Assembly (NCBI GenBank): GCA_963921425.1
Contig: OY992837.1
Coordinates: 9,769,896-9,833,895, forward strand
Length of the DNA: 64,000 bases
From: Dryas octopetala
Taxonomy: Eukaryota > Streptophyta > Magnoliopsida > Rosales > Rosaceae
Reading direction: 5' to 3'
The position numbers and the translations under genes were made by a program. The notes under the pieces were generated by a model. That model was not told where the DNA came from. It ran no database searches and was given only the letters and a program-made list of their open reading frames with translations. Position 1 is the stretch's first letter. The number at the start of each line of letters is the position of its first letter. Positions 32,936-52,946 of this stretch are shown here, in pieces.

Positions 32936-34849
32936 TTTAATTGAGCCAATAGTTTTGATTACAAGTACAATATCAATAAAAGAGTAAGTAGAGGATTAGA
33001 ACTCTTTGATATATTGAGGAGTTGTCAACATCCTTGTAATTAGGTTCAACCCCTAATTAAACTGGGTTGTAACTTTAGGAAGTCTTGAAAAGAAGGGAAA
33101 AAAACATGTAGTGATGTTTATTTGGGAAAATGATATGAAATCAGGGAAGACTTTCCCCCCTTTTAAAAATATCTCTAGCATTGTGAAAATGCGGAGTTAA
33201 CATCATCCACATGCTTCTGGATATGTTCTGACTTTTGATATTTATTTTTGGTCTGTTTAGTGTTCTTTTCATCATGTCATAATTAGGAATTGAGGCATGG
33301 TTGAAGCCGGCATCGTTTTTTAATTTATTCCATCAATTTTGTAATGGGAATTAGCATGCTTAGTGCCACAATATTATATCATTATTGTATGAGTATCCCT
33401 TCAAATGTACTATATATATAATTCAATCTATAATTTTATACATATTTCCAACTTGGTGACTCTACTTCTAGACATCGATTAAGTTTTTTTTTTTTTCTTT
33501 CATTTGCTAACCAATTGGGTTTATGTCTTTTTCTGGTATTGTTGTAATAGAGATGCAAGGTTTGGCAGGGTATTGAAATAAAGTTGAAAATCCATGGCCT
33601 AGGACATATCTTTTCTAGTAGTTTGTTTAAGCAACATAATTTATTCTTTCATATTTAGGCACTATTTATTTTAAGGCAATGACAAAATACTTGAAGAAAT
33701 GCATCTAAAAAGTTGAAGTAGACATTTAATAATACCTTTCCAGCCACACAAAAAAAAAAATCTCAATTCACCCATAAACTTAACAGCAATTTAAAAGATC
33801 ATCCGTATGAAATTCATCTTAAAAGTTTGTAGTCAATGGAGTAGTGAGGATTTTCTTTGTTACCATACTACTATACTAGACAACGGTTGCGACCAATTGA
33901 CTGATAACTGCAATTGCCCAAAAAAAAAAAAAAACTGATAACTGCAATTTTTTAAAAAAAAAATAACACGCATTTAATAGTTTTTCAATGAAAAGACATG
34001 CATAGAGAATTTTTCTAATAAACATCTACCTCCAAAATCCCAGAAAAGCCAGAAAGGGACATGTGGAATAAGTAACCACAAATCAAAGGAAGGGGCATGG
34101 TGGACCTGCACAAAGTCACCAATCACAATAACATATAAGAAAAAGAGAACCCCTTGGCTAATGGGAAGATGCCACCTGTCAAACAGACTAGCCCTTATTG
34201 GACCAAAGAGTGATTGCTCGTCTTTGCACTGCAGGAGAAAGTAACCGTCTTTGCGACTCCTTGACATTTCACCTATTATTTTGGTAATCTTAATTTCTTA
34301 GTCATTAGAATAACTAATAATAATATTTTCTTTTTGGTAGAAATTAATAATAATATTTTCTTCATAAAGCTTTTATCATAACACGTCACTATCATCAAGT
34401 AATTTTCTTCATACCTTTTTACTATAATTTATAATTTTCCAAAATGCAATTAGGTCACTTAAAGTGTAATAAATTACACAAGTTATTTATCCTTCTAACT
34501 ACTATATGCAAAAAAAAAAAAAAAAATTCCTGCCATATTTGAGTCCACAACTATTTTGCATTTTAGCATTACCCCTCATGTGCAAGTAAAGCTGTAAAGC
34601 CACAAGAGGGTTAAAAGACAGTTGTTTCGAGTGCATGGAAACTAGATAGTAGAGAAGAGAAATATGTTTTTTATGTATTCAAAAAGTTGGATTTACTAAG
34701 CTTTTGGGTTTACGGTTAGTCCAAATAATGAGGGATGATATGATAATAAGTTAAAATTATGATAAGTTAATGGTACGATTCTCTTTAATGTAACAAAAAG
34801 AAAATGTTGAATTCACTATTTAAATAGTTGTGTGTATGTTGTTTTATAT
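32936..34849. other. Gene-free spacer
   Basis: AT-rich with several homopolymer A/T runs. Minus-strand frame 34267-33974 is open for 97 codons but shows no domain. Nothing else could be supported. Confidence 0.4.
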
Positions 34850-34999
34850 GGATTCATTTTTGCTTACTACGGTGAGCATTACTATCATCATGGATTAGTG
34901 ATACGTATCCTATAATCCATGATGGTGGAACACGTGTCACTCATTCATGATGATGGTAATGTTTACCATCACCTTTTTGTGGTGAGCAAAAATAGACTC
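34850..34999. mobile_element. Short Mutator-like MITE (150 bp)
   Basis: Direct repeats TGTTTTATAT flank the element (34840-34849 and 35000-35009). The left end GGATTCATTTTTGCTTACTA pairs with the minus-strand right end GAGTCTATTTTTGCTCACCA. The body is a near-palindrome (GGTGAGCATTACTATCATCA against its reverse complement). Its GCTCACCAC terminus resembles that of the large element at 35907-37363, suggesting a related family. Confidence 0.7.
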
Positions 35000-35906
35000 T
35001 GTTTTATATACCAAGGTGGCAAGGTGTCTATATATTCTTGCAGTTGCACGTCAACAAAAATGATGGAGCCATCAAATTATTTGCGGCTCATTGTTTGTGT
35101 AAATTTTGATGGTGCAAATGAACAATAATGAGAGAGTACGTTGTCAAATTTATTTATTAAATGATATGTAAGTAATTTATTAATTTGTCATATATAAATA
35201 AGGTTTAGAGTGAGTTTAAATATGAATAGATAAAATACTTTCACAATATTTGATAAACAAATTTATAAGTTTGTTCATAAAATGATGTGTCATTACACAT
35301 GTTTAATACATTAATTGTTAAAAAAAATGAAAGTGAGAGTGAGCTCGAAATACTGTTAAATGAACAAATTTGATAATCAAATTTTATTAGTGTGTATTAA
35401 GTTAATCGATCAACCAAATTTTATAAGGAAAAAACCTTAAATACACCAAAAGAACAGTTGGCCATGAGTCACAAGCGCCATGGAAGTATCTCTTATTGGA
35501 GCCTTTTGTTGATTAATTCTTACATTTTTAAACAAATGCAAATTGATTTAGGTATTTTGTCATCACGTACACATTCACATTCACACTAGTCTATCCCCTT
35601 TGTCTTTATACATCCGTACAACAAATATATAGCCAAATCTTTGTATTCACCAGGGTCCAACCGTCCAATAAATCAAATATTAAATAAATAGCCAATCGGT
35701 GGAAAATTTTCCAACTTTTTGGTCAAAAAGTGCAGGTAAGACCCTGGCCTTAATAAAGTTCTAACAAAATATTAATAGATCACAGCAGACCAACCACCAT
35801 GTCCTAGATATTAATCTTATATTAAACCCATTTTATATTTAATAAAGAGTATAACTTTGCCCTGGCCAAAAAAAAAAAAGAGTATAACTTTGGAAGATAC
35901 TTTTTG

Positions 35907-37363
35907 GAAAGCAAATTTGCTCACCACTATTTTTTTTTTTCAGGACCATCACCACCTTATTAGTTATTTGACATATGTTATTTAGAATAATAATGATAAC
36001 CGTGGTTAACATTTTTAAAATTCTTATATTCTGATAGATTTATAATAAAGATAAAAGTTATTTTACAATAAATAATAAATCATTTTTCAAGTTTACCTTT
36101 ATTTCTCTCACCAGTACTCTCACCTATAGCCTTTTCATATTTTATTTTTTTTTCAATGTCTTTTTTATTTTATTTTTTCTCCCAACAATACAATTCATTA
36201 GTTTTCGTCACTCTTTTTTGACCTTCTTCCACTTATGCTTTTCTGCAGTATTTGAGTGTTCAAACTAATACATACAAAATCTGCAATGCCTAAATGGATA
36301 CCCCACTCCACAGTAAATAAGAAACAAATTTATAATAAACCAAAATTATGATTTCTGAGGCATGGAATGATGACGTTGAAGTTGAACTGAAGGAATTTTT
36401 GACAATTTAGAATAAAAAAAAGACAATGAAATTAAAAAGTTAAAAGATAAGAACTTTACCTTCTTGGTTTGTTGAATTCAAATACTGCAGTTGGACTTCG
36501 TACATTAAGTTCATTCCAATTGCAAACAAAAATTATATATTCAATACTTTTGAGAAAATTTTACAATTACAGACATGCATGCCCACCAATTAATATATCA
36601 AAGAAAATTCATTGGCTTCTGAAGGATCATAAACTCGATTAACCAACAAACTAAAAAAAATTTACATACTTGAGGTTCAAATGGTTCTTAAATAAAACCC
36701 ATCAAATCAAAATTCTAAAATATTGTCCTGTATCCTAACATTAGACACCCAAAATCATCGCCAAATAACAATTAGAACTTCATTTCTCTTCAAATGCTGC
36801 AATTCACATCTTGGCCTAAGATATCACTGGATTTGAAAATTTTGGCTGACGTAAATTAGTCTTTTTTTAATTCTAAATTGTCGAAAATTCCTTCATGAGG
36901 TTGTTCAACTTCAACGTCATCATTCCATGCCTCAGAAATCATAATTTTGGTTTGTTATAACTTTGTTTCTTATTTAGTGTGGAGTGGGGTATCCATTTAG
37001 GCATTGTCATGGAGATTTTGTATGTATTAGTTTGAACACTCAAATACTGCATAAAAGCATAAGTGGAAGAAGGCGAGAAAGAGTGACAAAAACTGATGAG
37101 TTGTCTTGTTGGGAGAAAAAAAATGAAAAAAACATTAAAATGAAAAGAATATGAAAAGGCTACAGGTGAGAGTAATGATGAGAGAAATAAGGGTAAACTT
37201 AGAAGATGATTTATTATGTTATTGTAAAGCAGCTTTTATCTGTATCATAAATGCATCATAATGTGAGAATTTAAAAAAGGTTAACTATGATTATCATTAT
37301 ATTCTAAATGATACATATCAAACAACTAATAAGCTGGTGATGGTGGTGAGCAAATTTGCTCTC
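35907..37363. mobile_element. Large Mutator-like foldback element, about 500-bp inverted arms
   Basis: A 1457-bp element is bounded by the 9-bp duplication TACTTTTTG (35898-35906 and 37364-37372). The left end is GAAAGCAAATTTGCTCACCA and the right end, on the minus strand, is GAGAGCAAATTTGCTCACCA. The inverted arms run to about 36415 and back from about 36855; for example TGATTTCTGAGGCATGGAAT at 36350-36369 is matched in reverse complement at 36930-36949. No transposase frame is visible, so it is non-autonomous. The 9-bp TSD and long TIRs assign it to the Mutator superfamily. Confidence 0.85.
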
Positions 37364-37372
37364 TACTTTTTG

Positions 37373-38492
37373 TACCGTTGGTGACTTGGTGTTATTATTA
37401 ATTAAGAGAGTTTTCTTAATCACCATTAAAGTAGTGTGTATCACTGGTGTATGTTTTGCAAAATCTGGTTTTAGAAATCCTGAGTTCATTTCTTATAATG
37501 AAGTTTTTAAGTAAGTGGAAATCAACAATTCTCACTCGAAATGCTAAGATTGAAAGTGTTTTTTATTTTTATTTTTTAAAGAGGATATATTAGTGCCTAA
37601 ATACATGAAACTTGGATTATCTAGAATTACACTAAACTAAATATGTACAATACATAAGTAAATCATCAAGTGGCAATTGTCATTGCATCTTTCAAAAAAT
37701 TATATTATTGTTTATAAGTCAGTGCAAACTTTATAAATATTGTTTAATATTGTCTTTCTAAACAGTTTGTCAAAACAAATATTATGTTGTCAAATTGTGA
37801 ATATAAATTATTAATTAAATTTATTTACAATATATTAGGAGAACATCAATTGTACAAATATAAATATATAGCGTAAGCTCAAAATTTTAGTGATAGTGCT
37901 CTTCACCTCACATTCACGATGATAAGAGTTCGATTTTCGGTCTTTCTTCTTTGCTTACACAAATATACATGCATGCAATGACATAAAGTCATAGTCGACA
38001 TAGATGAAGAGATAAACTTAATTAGGTAGCCGTCTTCATTAGGTGAAGCTAAACAATTAATTATGGATGAAGAGGAACAGCTCGTTCGCACTACTTTTAT
38101 ACATGGTGCTCGAAATTAGTAAAGATCGAAAAAGAAAATTGTACGTTTAAGTTTCATGGAATCTGTGTCACAGCCTCACAGGTTATTATAGAAAACTCAG
38201 AACCAAGCATGTCTTTGTCTAAAATCAGTGACCTAGAAAGAAACTCCAAATTAAGATAAAAACAAGATGTGATATATCATATATATCCAACACCAAAACC
38301 CACGGGTGAAAACGGACAAAATTGAAAGGCAGCCTCGGAACAAAAGCAGTGATGCATACAATGCTGGATGCACAAATTGAAAACTAATTAACTTGGAATT
38401 CAAAATAATATTTTCAATGTTAACTATGTTATTAAGAAAAAAAGAAAACCCCCTTTTATTACTAATTTACTATAATTACTTATCTCCATTCC
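37373..38492. other. Gene-free spacer
   Basis: AT-rich and non-coding. A short stretch at 37880-37960 with GAGTTCGATTTTCGG resembles a pol III B-box but has no partner A-box that I could fix. No gene. Confidence 0.4.
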
Positions 38493-38674
38493 GAGAAATT
38501 TTTTAGTATAATCGATATATTGTCACGTAGTGTAACCAATATATATGTCATAATATGAGTGAATGTTATTAATATTATATTTTTGGAAAGATAAATATGC
38601 CGTCCAACAATACCCTTACACGTTGAATTATTTACACCATATAACGGTGTATCGATTACACATAAAAAATTCTC
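38493..38674. mobile_element. MITE family B, copy with both ends
   Basis: The ends form an inverted repeat: GAGAAATTTTTTAGTATAAT on the left and, on the minus strand, GAGAATTTTTTATGTGTAAT on the right, continuing with TCGATATATTG against CGATACACCG. The internal GAATGTTATTAATATTATAT is shared with the copies at 1653 and 12525. The flanks do not show a clean target duplication. Confidence 0.6.
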
Positions 38675-39267
38675 CTGCACTCCTAATATATATTGTCCCC
38701 CTTTTGTGTTGAATTACTGTTTTGATATTGTGTGACCTCATTTCATACATGCACCTCCTCCCCCTCCCTCTTACCAAAAAACCACATAACCTAATCCCTC
38801 CATGCTGATCAACATCCTAAATACTTATAATATATACATATAATGAACGTATATTAATTAGTTTACATATTGCATTTCATGGTTCAACCATTATTAATTC
38901 AGGCTTCATTTGTATGAGATTATGGTGGGTAGCCAATGGATTCTGTAATTTGGTCAAAGAAAACCTGATCATCCCACATGATCATCACCAATTATTGTTG
39001 ATTAGGATCCACGCAAGCTGGGGGTACAGTGCTATCCACTTAATCACCTTCTGGGTTTGGCTCCTTATTAAGGAAAATAAAAGGTCAAACAAAATTCATA
39101 TTGTGGTGTACTTCGTAAATCTCTTGAGCAGCTCATATTGCTTTTGAGTACGTATCTCATATTTTATTACCTTACATTTTGAGTTTGGTGCGAGTTCAGG
39201 TTGTTCATTTTAAGTTTGGCTTATAAAGGACCAATTACAAAAAAATTAATATTTTCAATATTATAAA

Positions 39268-39684
39268 GGGCAAATTACACAAAAGTACCTCAACTAACCA
39301 CCCTATATCACTTGAGTACCCCAATTAAAAAAAGTTGCTCGTAGGTACCTCAATTACTGATTTTGCACACTCAGGTACCTCCGTCAACTTTTCCGTCAGG
39401 CCTGCCGTTAATTGCCTACGTGGCACACAAAAAAAATTTTAAAAATAAAAAATGTTTTAAAAAATAAACTAATTATTTAAAAAAACTAAAAAAAAAAACA
39501 AAAAAAAAACAAAAAAAAATGGTTGCAGGGGAGTTGCAGGAGCCTCCCTCCGCCTCCCACCTCTCCCTCCGAGACCCACCCAACCCAGCCATCCCCCCCT
39601 CCGACCCCAGCTACCATGCCGCCGATCCACCCACCAAACCGCCGCCGCCGACCCGCCTGCCCTGAGCTCCACCTTTGTTCAGAT

Positions 39685-39724
<40 letters not shown>

Positions 39725-40352
39725 TAAGGAGAGAGAATGGCAGAAAGAGAGAGATGGAGCTGGTGGCCGGAGATGGGAGGGAGGTGGGTGGGTCACTGGG
39801 GGAGGCAAAGGGAGGAGGGGGTGGGTCACTAGGCTTTGGTTGGGCTTGGGCTGGGGTTTCGGGGAGAGAGAGAGTTAGAGAGAGAGAGAGAGAGAGAGAG
39901 AGGAGAAGGGCGTGGAAAGAGAAGGGGTGGGTCGGCGGCGTGGTGGCTGGGGTCGGCGGCAAGGTGGCTGGGGTCGGAGGGGTGGGTGGCTGGGTTGGGT
40001 GGGTCTCGGAGGGAAGGGTGGGAGGCGGAGGGAGGGGAGGCGGAGGGAGGCTGGCTGCAACTCCCCTGCAACCATTTTTTTTTTTGTTTTTTGTTTTTTT
40101 TGTTTTTTTTTTTGTTTTTTTAAATAATTAGTTTATTTTTTAAAACATTTTTTATTTTTAAATTTTTTTTTGTCCACGTGGCATGTTTCTAGTGTGCCAC
40201 GTAGGCAATTAACGGCAGGCCTGACGGAAAAGTTGACGGAGGTACCTGAGTGTGCAAAATCAGTAATTGAGGTACCTACGAGCAACTTTTTTTAATTGGG
40301 GTACTCAAGTGATATAGGGTGGTTAGTTGAGGTACTTTTGTGTAATTTGCCC
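39268..40352. mobile_element. Mutator-like foldback element with a (GA)n, proline/glycine-coding core
   Basis: A 1085-bp element sits between perfect 9-bp duplications TATTATAAA (39259-39267 and 40353-40361). The ends are GGGCAAATTACACAAAAGTA on the left and the same sequence on the minus strand on the right, and the arms stay near-identical for about 160 bp (through GTACCTGAGTGTGCAAAATC and GTTAATTGCCTACGTGGCAC). After A/T-rich tracts a second inverted block follows (GGTTGCAGGGGAGTTGCAG and GACCCACCCAACCCAGCCA). The core holds GAGAGA tracts (39689-39720 and 39870-39900). Open frames here on both strands are low-complexity Pro/Ser or Gly/Arg and are not credible genes. Confidence 0.9.
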
Positions 40353-40556
40353 TATTATAAATTAGTCAATCAACTTTTTTAAAATACCATGATAGTCACT
40401 ATTGACCAAAATAAAATTAAGATAAATTATGTGAATTAACAACCGGACAAAAAACAAAAAAAGAAACTTATGAATCTTGCCACTATGCTGACGTCATCAA
40501 TGTCTAATTTATAAAATTACATACAATGATACAAGTCAATAACAATCACGTACTTT

Positions 40557-40762
40557 TTTAAAATGGTAATTGTGTGACATTTACCGTTTTTTAATTGATA
40601 ACTGTGTGACAGTTACATTTTTATGTTTTTAAGTTGGTGACTGTCACACAATTACTCTTTTTTAATTGGGATAGTTACCGTTTTTTAATTGGAAGTTGTT
40701 ACACAATTACTGTTTGTAGACTTGGTGACTGTGTGACAGTCACCATTTTTAAAATTGAGTGA
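40557..40762. repeat. Degenerate tandem array with GTGACTGTGTGACAGTCAC palindromes
   Basis: A module of TTTTTTAATTGG followed by a TGACTGTGTGACAGTTAC-like palindrome recurs four to five times at intervals of about 40-60 bp, partly in inverted order. The last unit contains GTGACTGTGTGACAGTCAC (40725-40743). Origin unknown. Confidence 0.6.
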
Positions 40763-42083
40763 AAATATTTTTGAAGGGCACGATATTAATTTAACACTAG
40801 GAATAGAATATGGCCACCCAAATTAGGTTGGGCTCATTAACTTTTATGTAATTAGCAAATATGTGCATATGACGATTATGAAAACCCAAATTGTATTTTG
40901 ACTATTATGAAATTTTCAAATATTTTATTAATTTATTTGTAATTTTTTATATTTTAAAACGGATTATTGAGTAACGAAATAAGTATGGGTGATGTTTTAA
41001 GTTAATAAACATATATGTCATTTGATTAATCTAAGGACTCTTATAAAACAATTTCTCATAATTAGTCTATCATAGAATTTATTTTGGTTAATTAAATTCA
41101 TATTATATATGGTGCCGATACAATTAAGATCATTCAAGATCGAGTTTGATTGTGTCCCACATACGAGCCAAGCTTAAGCTTGAACTCATTTCGTAAGCGA
41201 GTGGCGTTGAGACAAATTCAAACTTAATTCGGACAAAAACATTCGAGTCAAGTTTGGACATGGCCTCTCGAGCTTGATTTGAGTTCAAGCTAAGTTACAA
41301 CTTGATATATTTTATATATTTGAGCTGAGCTGTCTGAGCATGATCATCTTGATACTCAACTTGAATTGACTTGTTTACATCTTTTAAAAATGAGTGATGT
41401 AGAAAGTAAAGTAATGTGTAATTGTTATAAAAACATTAGTTTTTAAATTAGATATTAAAAATATTTAACATAATAAGGATATAATTGATATTTTCTCTTA
41501 TACAACAATTGATAAAGACTCTTCTATTAATAATAGTATAAATTTTCTTACTTTTTATTTTCATTTGATTATGAGTAAATTTATAAGTAAATAATTAATA
41601 AGTCTACTTTACACATTTTAATGATAAATTAACCTACCTAATGTTTTGAAATGTTAAAAAAGTCTACCTAATGATAAATAAAAAAGGCGCTGAGTGAACA
41701 TGATGCACTGTTTTGTGCTGATAGTTCCTATTTGATAGGAAATCTGCAACAATAGTACGTTCTTGTTGGATAGTAACAACTATTGTTACTATTGGCTGAA
41801 TTTGTGTTTTATGAATTTTTGATATATTTATTTTAGAAAAAGATATAAAGTATATTTATAAGACTATAACTTATCATTTTTATGTGTTTTTTAATAATCA
41901 TTGTTGCACAATCAGTATAATTCGGGTCCAAGAGAAACTATATTGCAAAAGCAGTGTGGGCCGGCCTATCACCAATTTTTTGAGGATAGGCGAACCTGTC
42001 ATTGTATTTTCCACTATAGACTAAGAAAAAAAAAATCCTATATATATATATTAGGGTATGCTAGTCCAATTAATTTATTAGTG
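40763..42083. other. Gene-free spacer with degraded repeats
   Basis: Bases 41130-41380 hold GAGCTTGA- and TCAAGCTT-rich sequence typical of decayed plant transposons. Bases 41822-42020 match a stretch at 60530-60770 (see that entry). No gene. Confidence 0.4.
41822..42020 (+). repeat. Dispersed repeat, copy 1 (partner at 60530-60770)
   Basis: Ordered similarities to 60530-60770 include TATATTTATAAG/TATATCTATAAG, ATCATTGTTGCACAATCAG/ATCACTGTTGGACAATGGC, and GGGCCGGCCTATCACC with TAGGCGAACCTGTCATT against GGGCGGGCCTGTCACTGG with GGGTCAACTTGTCCTT. The class is not determined. Confidence 0.4.
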
Positions 42084-42281
42084 CAGTAGTGCTACATATA
42101 CCACATTTTTATACCATAATTTCATACCACCTTATGTGGCAACTTACATGGCATTCATACATTGGATACTAAAAAATAAAAAGAAAAACCCAAAAAAAAA
42201 AAAAACATTGTCCAATAAAGTAATGACACGTCAGATGGTATAAATATGTGGTATAAGAATGTGGTAAGTATAGCATTATTC
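42084..42281. mobile_element. MITE family A, copy 2, with perfect 9-bp TSD
   Basis: The element starts CAGTAGTGCTACATATACCA and ends, on the minus strand, GAATAATGCTATACTTACCA. It is flanked by TTATTAGTG on both sides (42075-42083 and 42282-42290). Compared with copies 1 and 3 it carries an extra ATACCATAATTTC-type duplication in its left arm. The 9-bp duplication assigns the family to Mutator-like MITEs. Confidence 0.82.
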
Positions 42282-42290
42282 TTATTAGTG

Positions 42291-45284
42291 TATCTATAAC
42301 TTTTTTCTTTCTTTCTCATGGACAATGTGTTCCTACAAGTAATCAATGTATCTGACTTGGTTTAAAAAAGAAGAAAAGCAAACCTTTGGCTGGAGAAGAA
42401 ATGATGGTTTGGGTTTTTGACCTTCAAATTGTATGCCATGATTATAGGCCATTAGTGGTGGGGTGGGGGGTCCTTAAGCCTTGAGAGTTTTGAGGGCCAC
42501 TTATTCCACTTATGTTTCTCTCCTCACGTTGATATTGCACCAAGGAATCCCATGAGAAAATGGTGCCTTTGGATTGGAGGACATGTATTTCTTTCTTACC
42601 AAACTATCTACCAATCAATCAAATGGCACCATTTGCCTCACCGAATGGAGCTTCACAAGGACAAAATTAAAGTAGCCATTACCTATTGGCAAACACATGT
42701 ATCTTTTTCCCATTATACACACAGACATAGAGAAGTGCAAGCATATATGGATTGCTCATAGTTGGATTCTTGAAAAGACAAGACATGGCCATGTACCATA
42801 TTTATTAACCATGCATATACTACTTGCATCTCTTATAAATGTGAGACTCATTTGTGTAGTCTCATATAAGTAGATTCATGACTGATTTGTGTAAAAAATA
42901 TGGATAACAATACGGTTAACAAATTTGATACACAGTGTCATTGAAGTCATTTTATTGGGAAAAATGCTATTTAGCCCATTTATTATTCCCAACTTTATTT
43001 TTCCAAATTTTATACATACCATATTTTTGCATTAAAAAGACAACAATGTAGTATAATTCAATGTTAGAATGCTATGTAAGTTAGGAATAAAGTTGCTAAT
43101 GACCATTTAGTCTTGTAAATGACATCAAGTCTCTATTTCCTCGTAAGGAGGTTATGAGTTTAAATATTATGAACGATAGTTGATTTAAAAAAAAGTTGGA
43201 CTCAATAGTCCTTATTATTGGTCATGACTATGGCATTTTAAAGCCCACTAGGCCTGCAGCGGCCCAAATACTATCATTGCAGTAAAAAACATTTGGGCTG
43301 TGCCTCTTGGTCTATTTTCATCAGGGCCTTGAGTCAAATATCCTACGTATAGCTAAGCCCACCCATAAGTATTAGAAACATGGACCGATGAAGCTGGAAG
43401 AGTGGCCATCTTGGGCCTGGGCCGTGTATTGGTCAATTATATCAATCGTGAGTGAGATGGTATTCAGAAAGTTCATATGCTAGTATAGTTAGTAAATTCG
43501 TACTAACGTGTCCGTATGTATTTTTTGAAAAAAACTTCTGTTTTTCATTTTTTTTAAATACTGACGAAAATGCATATTTTAAATCCAAAAGTAGAATACA
43601 CTAATATTTTCATATTATCACGTATTATTCCATATTTTTATGGATTATTCTTTCTTTTTTTTTTTAATAAAAAAAATTCAATTTCAATTTTAAAAAATAA
43701 AAAAATATATATATTATATCCGAATTTTTCACTATACTTTTATAGCAAATATTCCAAATAATATACGTACATATTTTATATGTATTTTTTCCATCCCGTA
43801 TATTACTAACTATTAGTGCTAGTGTGCCATCCTATGTGATGAAATAGAAGCTAGCAAAAATAAGTTGAATATGTAAGCCAATAGGCAAAACCAACTCAAA
43901 TGAACACAAAAAAAAAGGTCAAAAAATAAGTAAACAAGTAATAGTGAATGGGTTGGGTTTATGGGCCACGTCTATCTATCTATTTCCAAGTTTGACCCTA
44001 ATTATAAAAATCAAAAAATCAAAAATCAAACCCAAACCCAAACCCAAACCGAACCCAAACAGCCCCAACGCCACCCTTCCTCCCACCACCAATTTGGGAC
44101 AAACTTCAAAATACTTGAAAGAAAAAAAGTTGAGGGGTTTAAAAAATAGACAAAACCTTAGTAGCGATGCGGGTGAGTACTATACACCACATCAATGTCA
44201 AGAAAAAAAGTTTTAGTTTTAAGGCATAAGATGACTTATAAATAAATAAATCGTTTACACAACTTTATGTGTGAAATTTACAATTTTTTATAACTTTTTG
44301 CTAATTTACTTAAATATATATATATATCCATAATAGATAAGAGTTGAAGTTGTTATAGTGTTACCATCTATCTACCACAAATGTTTCAATCACAAATTTT
44401 ATTTTCCTTTTTGATCTAAAAAATCGTTAGAGGTGCATGTAAGATCATTATCAAGATAGCATCAATTCTAAATTGATAATGGTCATATATCTTTATCTAC
44501 AAATGAATTGTCAACTATTCAAGAATCACAAATTAGCTTGATTCCTCTCATGGTAATGTAGGCAACTTAAAATTAAACTTAGTTATAGTTACAATATCAA
44601 ACAAACACATCAAGTTATAATTATAAAATGCATGGTATCTTAAATAGATGGATGATACCCACATCAACATTTGATGTGGTTTTAAAGATTTATCTAAATT
44701 ATAATACAATTCTAAGTTTATAATAATTTGAGTGCATACATAACACTTACGACAAAATACAAAATAATTTTTGGTTATACATCGAAGTCGAATAAAATTA
44801 GAATTTCATTTTCTTTTGTTTCCTCGACATGGTGAAAACCTTGAAGTTTTTAGAGTCTACAAAGGTCAGAACTCTCGCACACTCATATTGAGCGCGTGGA
44901 CTACACCCTTCCACCCCAGTCATACACAAAAGTGGGTCCAGCAGTGCGAAAGTCTCCCAAATAAAAAGCACAAAATTTGACTTGAATTATTTTATTTCTG
45001 AGCAAGTGGTGTGTGCAGTGCGTGAGAGAGACCCGGAGTCCCAAACCCAAGGATGGTAATGAGTAGTAAATAAGGTGAAAAGGTGAGGGCTCTCTCTACC
45101 TATTATGACCCGACTCTCAGAGAAGCTCCGTCTGTCTCTCTTCCTGTACAAGCCAACCACCGCCCGCTTATTTTTTTTTCTCTCTCCAAACGTCGCCCGC
45201 CTCTCCCTCTCCTCCACGCTCCACCTCTGCAAGTCCCTCGCACGCGCCCTTGCCTCCAAAACCCTAGCCCTCTTCTCCTCCGCC
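42291..45284. other. Spacer leading into the UBP8-like gene
   Basis: AT-rich, no gene recognised. Near 43100-43210 GGAGGTTATGAGTTTAAATATTATGA resembles the B-box part of a tRNA-derived repeat. Bases 45040-45284 are CT-rich (TCTCTCTTCC, CTCTCCAAAC) and should be the promoter-proximal leader of the protease gene. An ATG at 45105 is in frame with the chosen start, without an intervening stop. Confidence 0.4.
44031..44060 (+). repeat. CCCAAA tandem repeat (telomere-like but not canonical)
   Basis: Five to six units of CCCAAA (AACCCAAACCCAAACCC), one altered to CCGAA. The plant telomere unit is CCCTAAA, so this is a related simple repeat and not a telomere remnant in the strict sense. Confidence 0.7.

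Positions 45285-52946
<7,662 letters not shown>

Noticed and set aside
39469-40131. Several overlapping open frames of 66-158 codons on both strands
   Set aside because: They lie inside the foldback element, are almost pure Pro/Ser/Leu or Gly/Arg from GA and GGT repeats, and mirror each other across the palindrome.
44031-44060. Interstitial telomere
   Set aside because: The unit is CCCAAA and not CCCTAAA, with only five to six copies.
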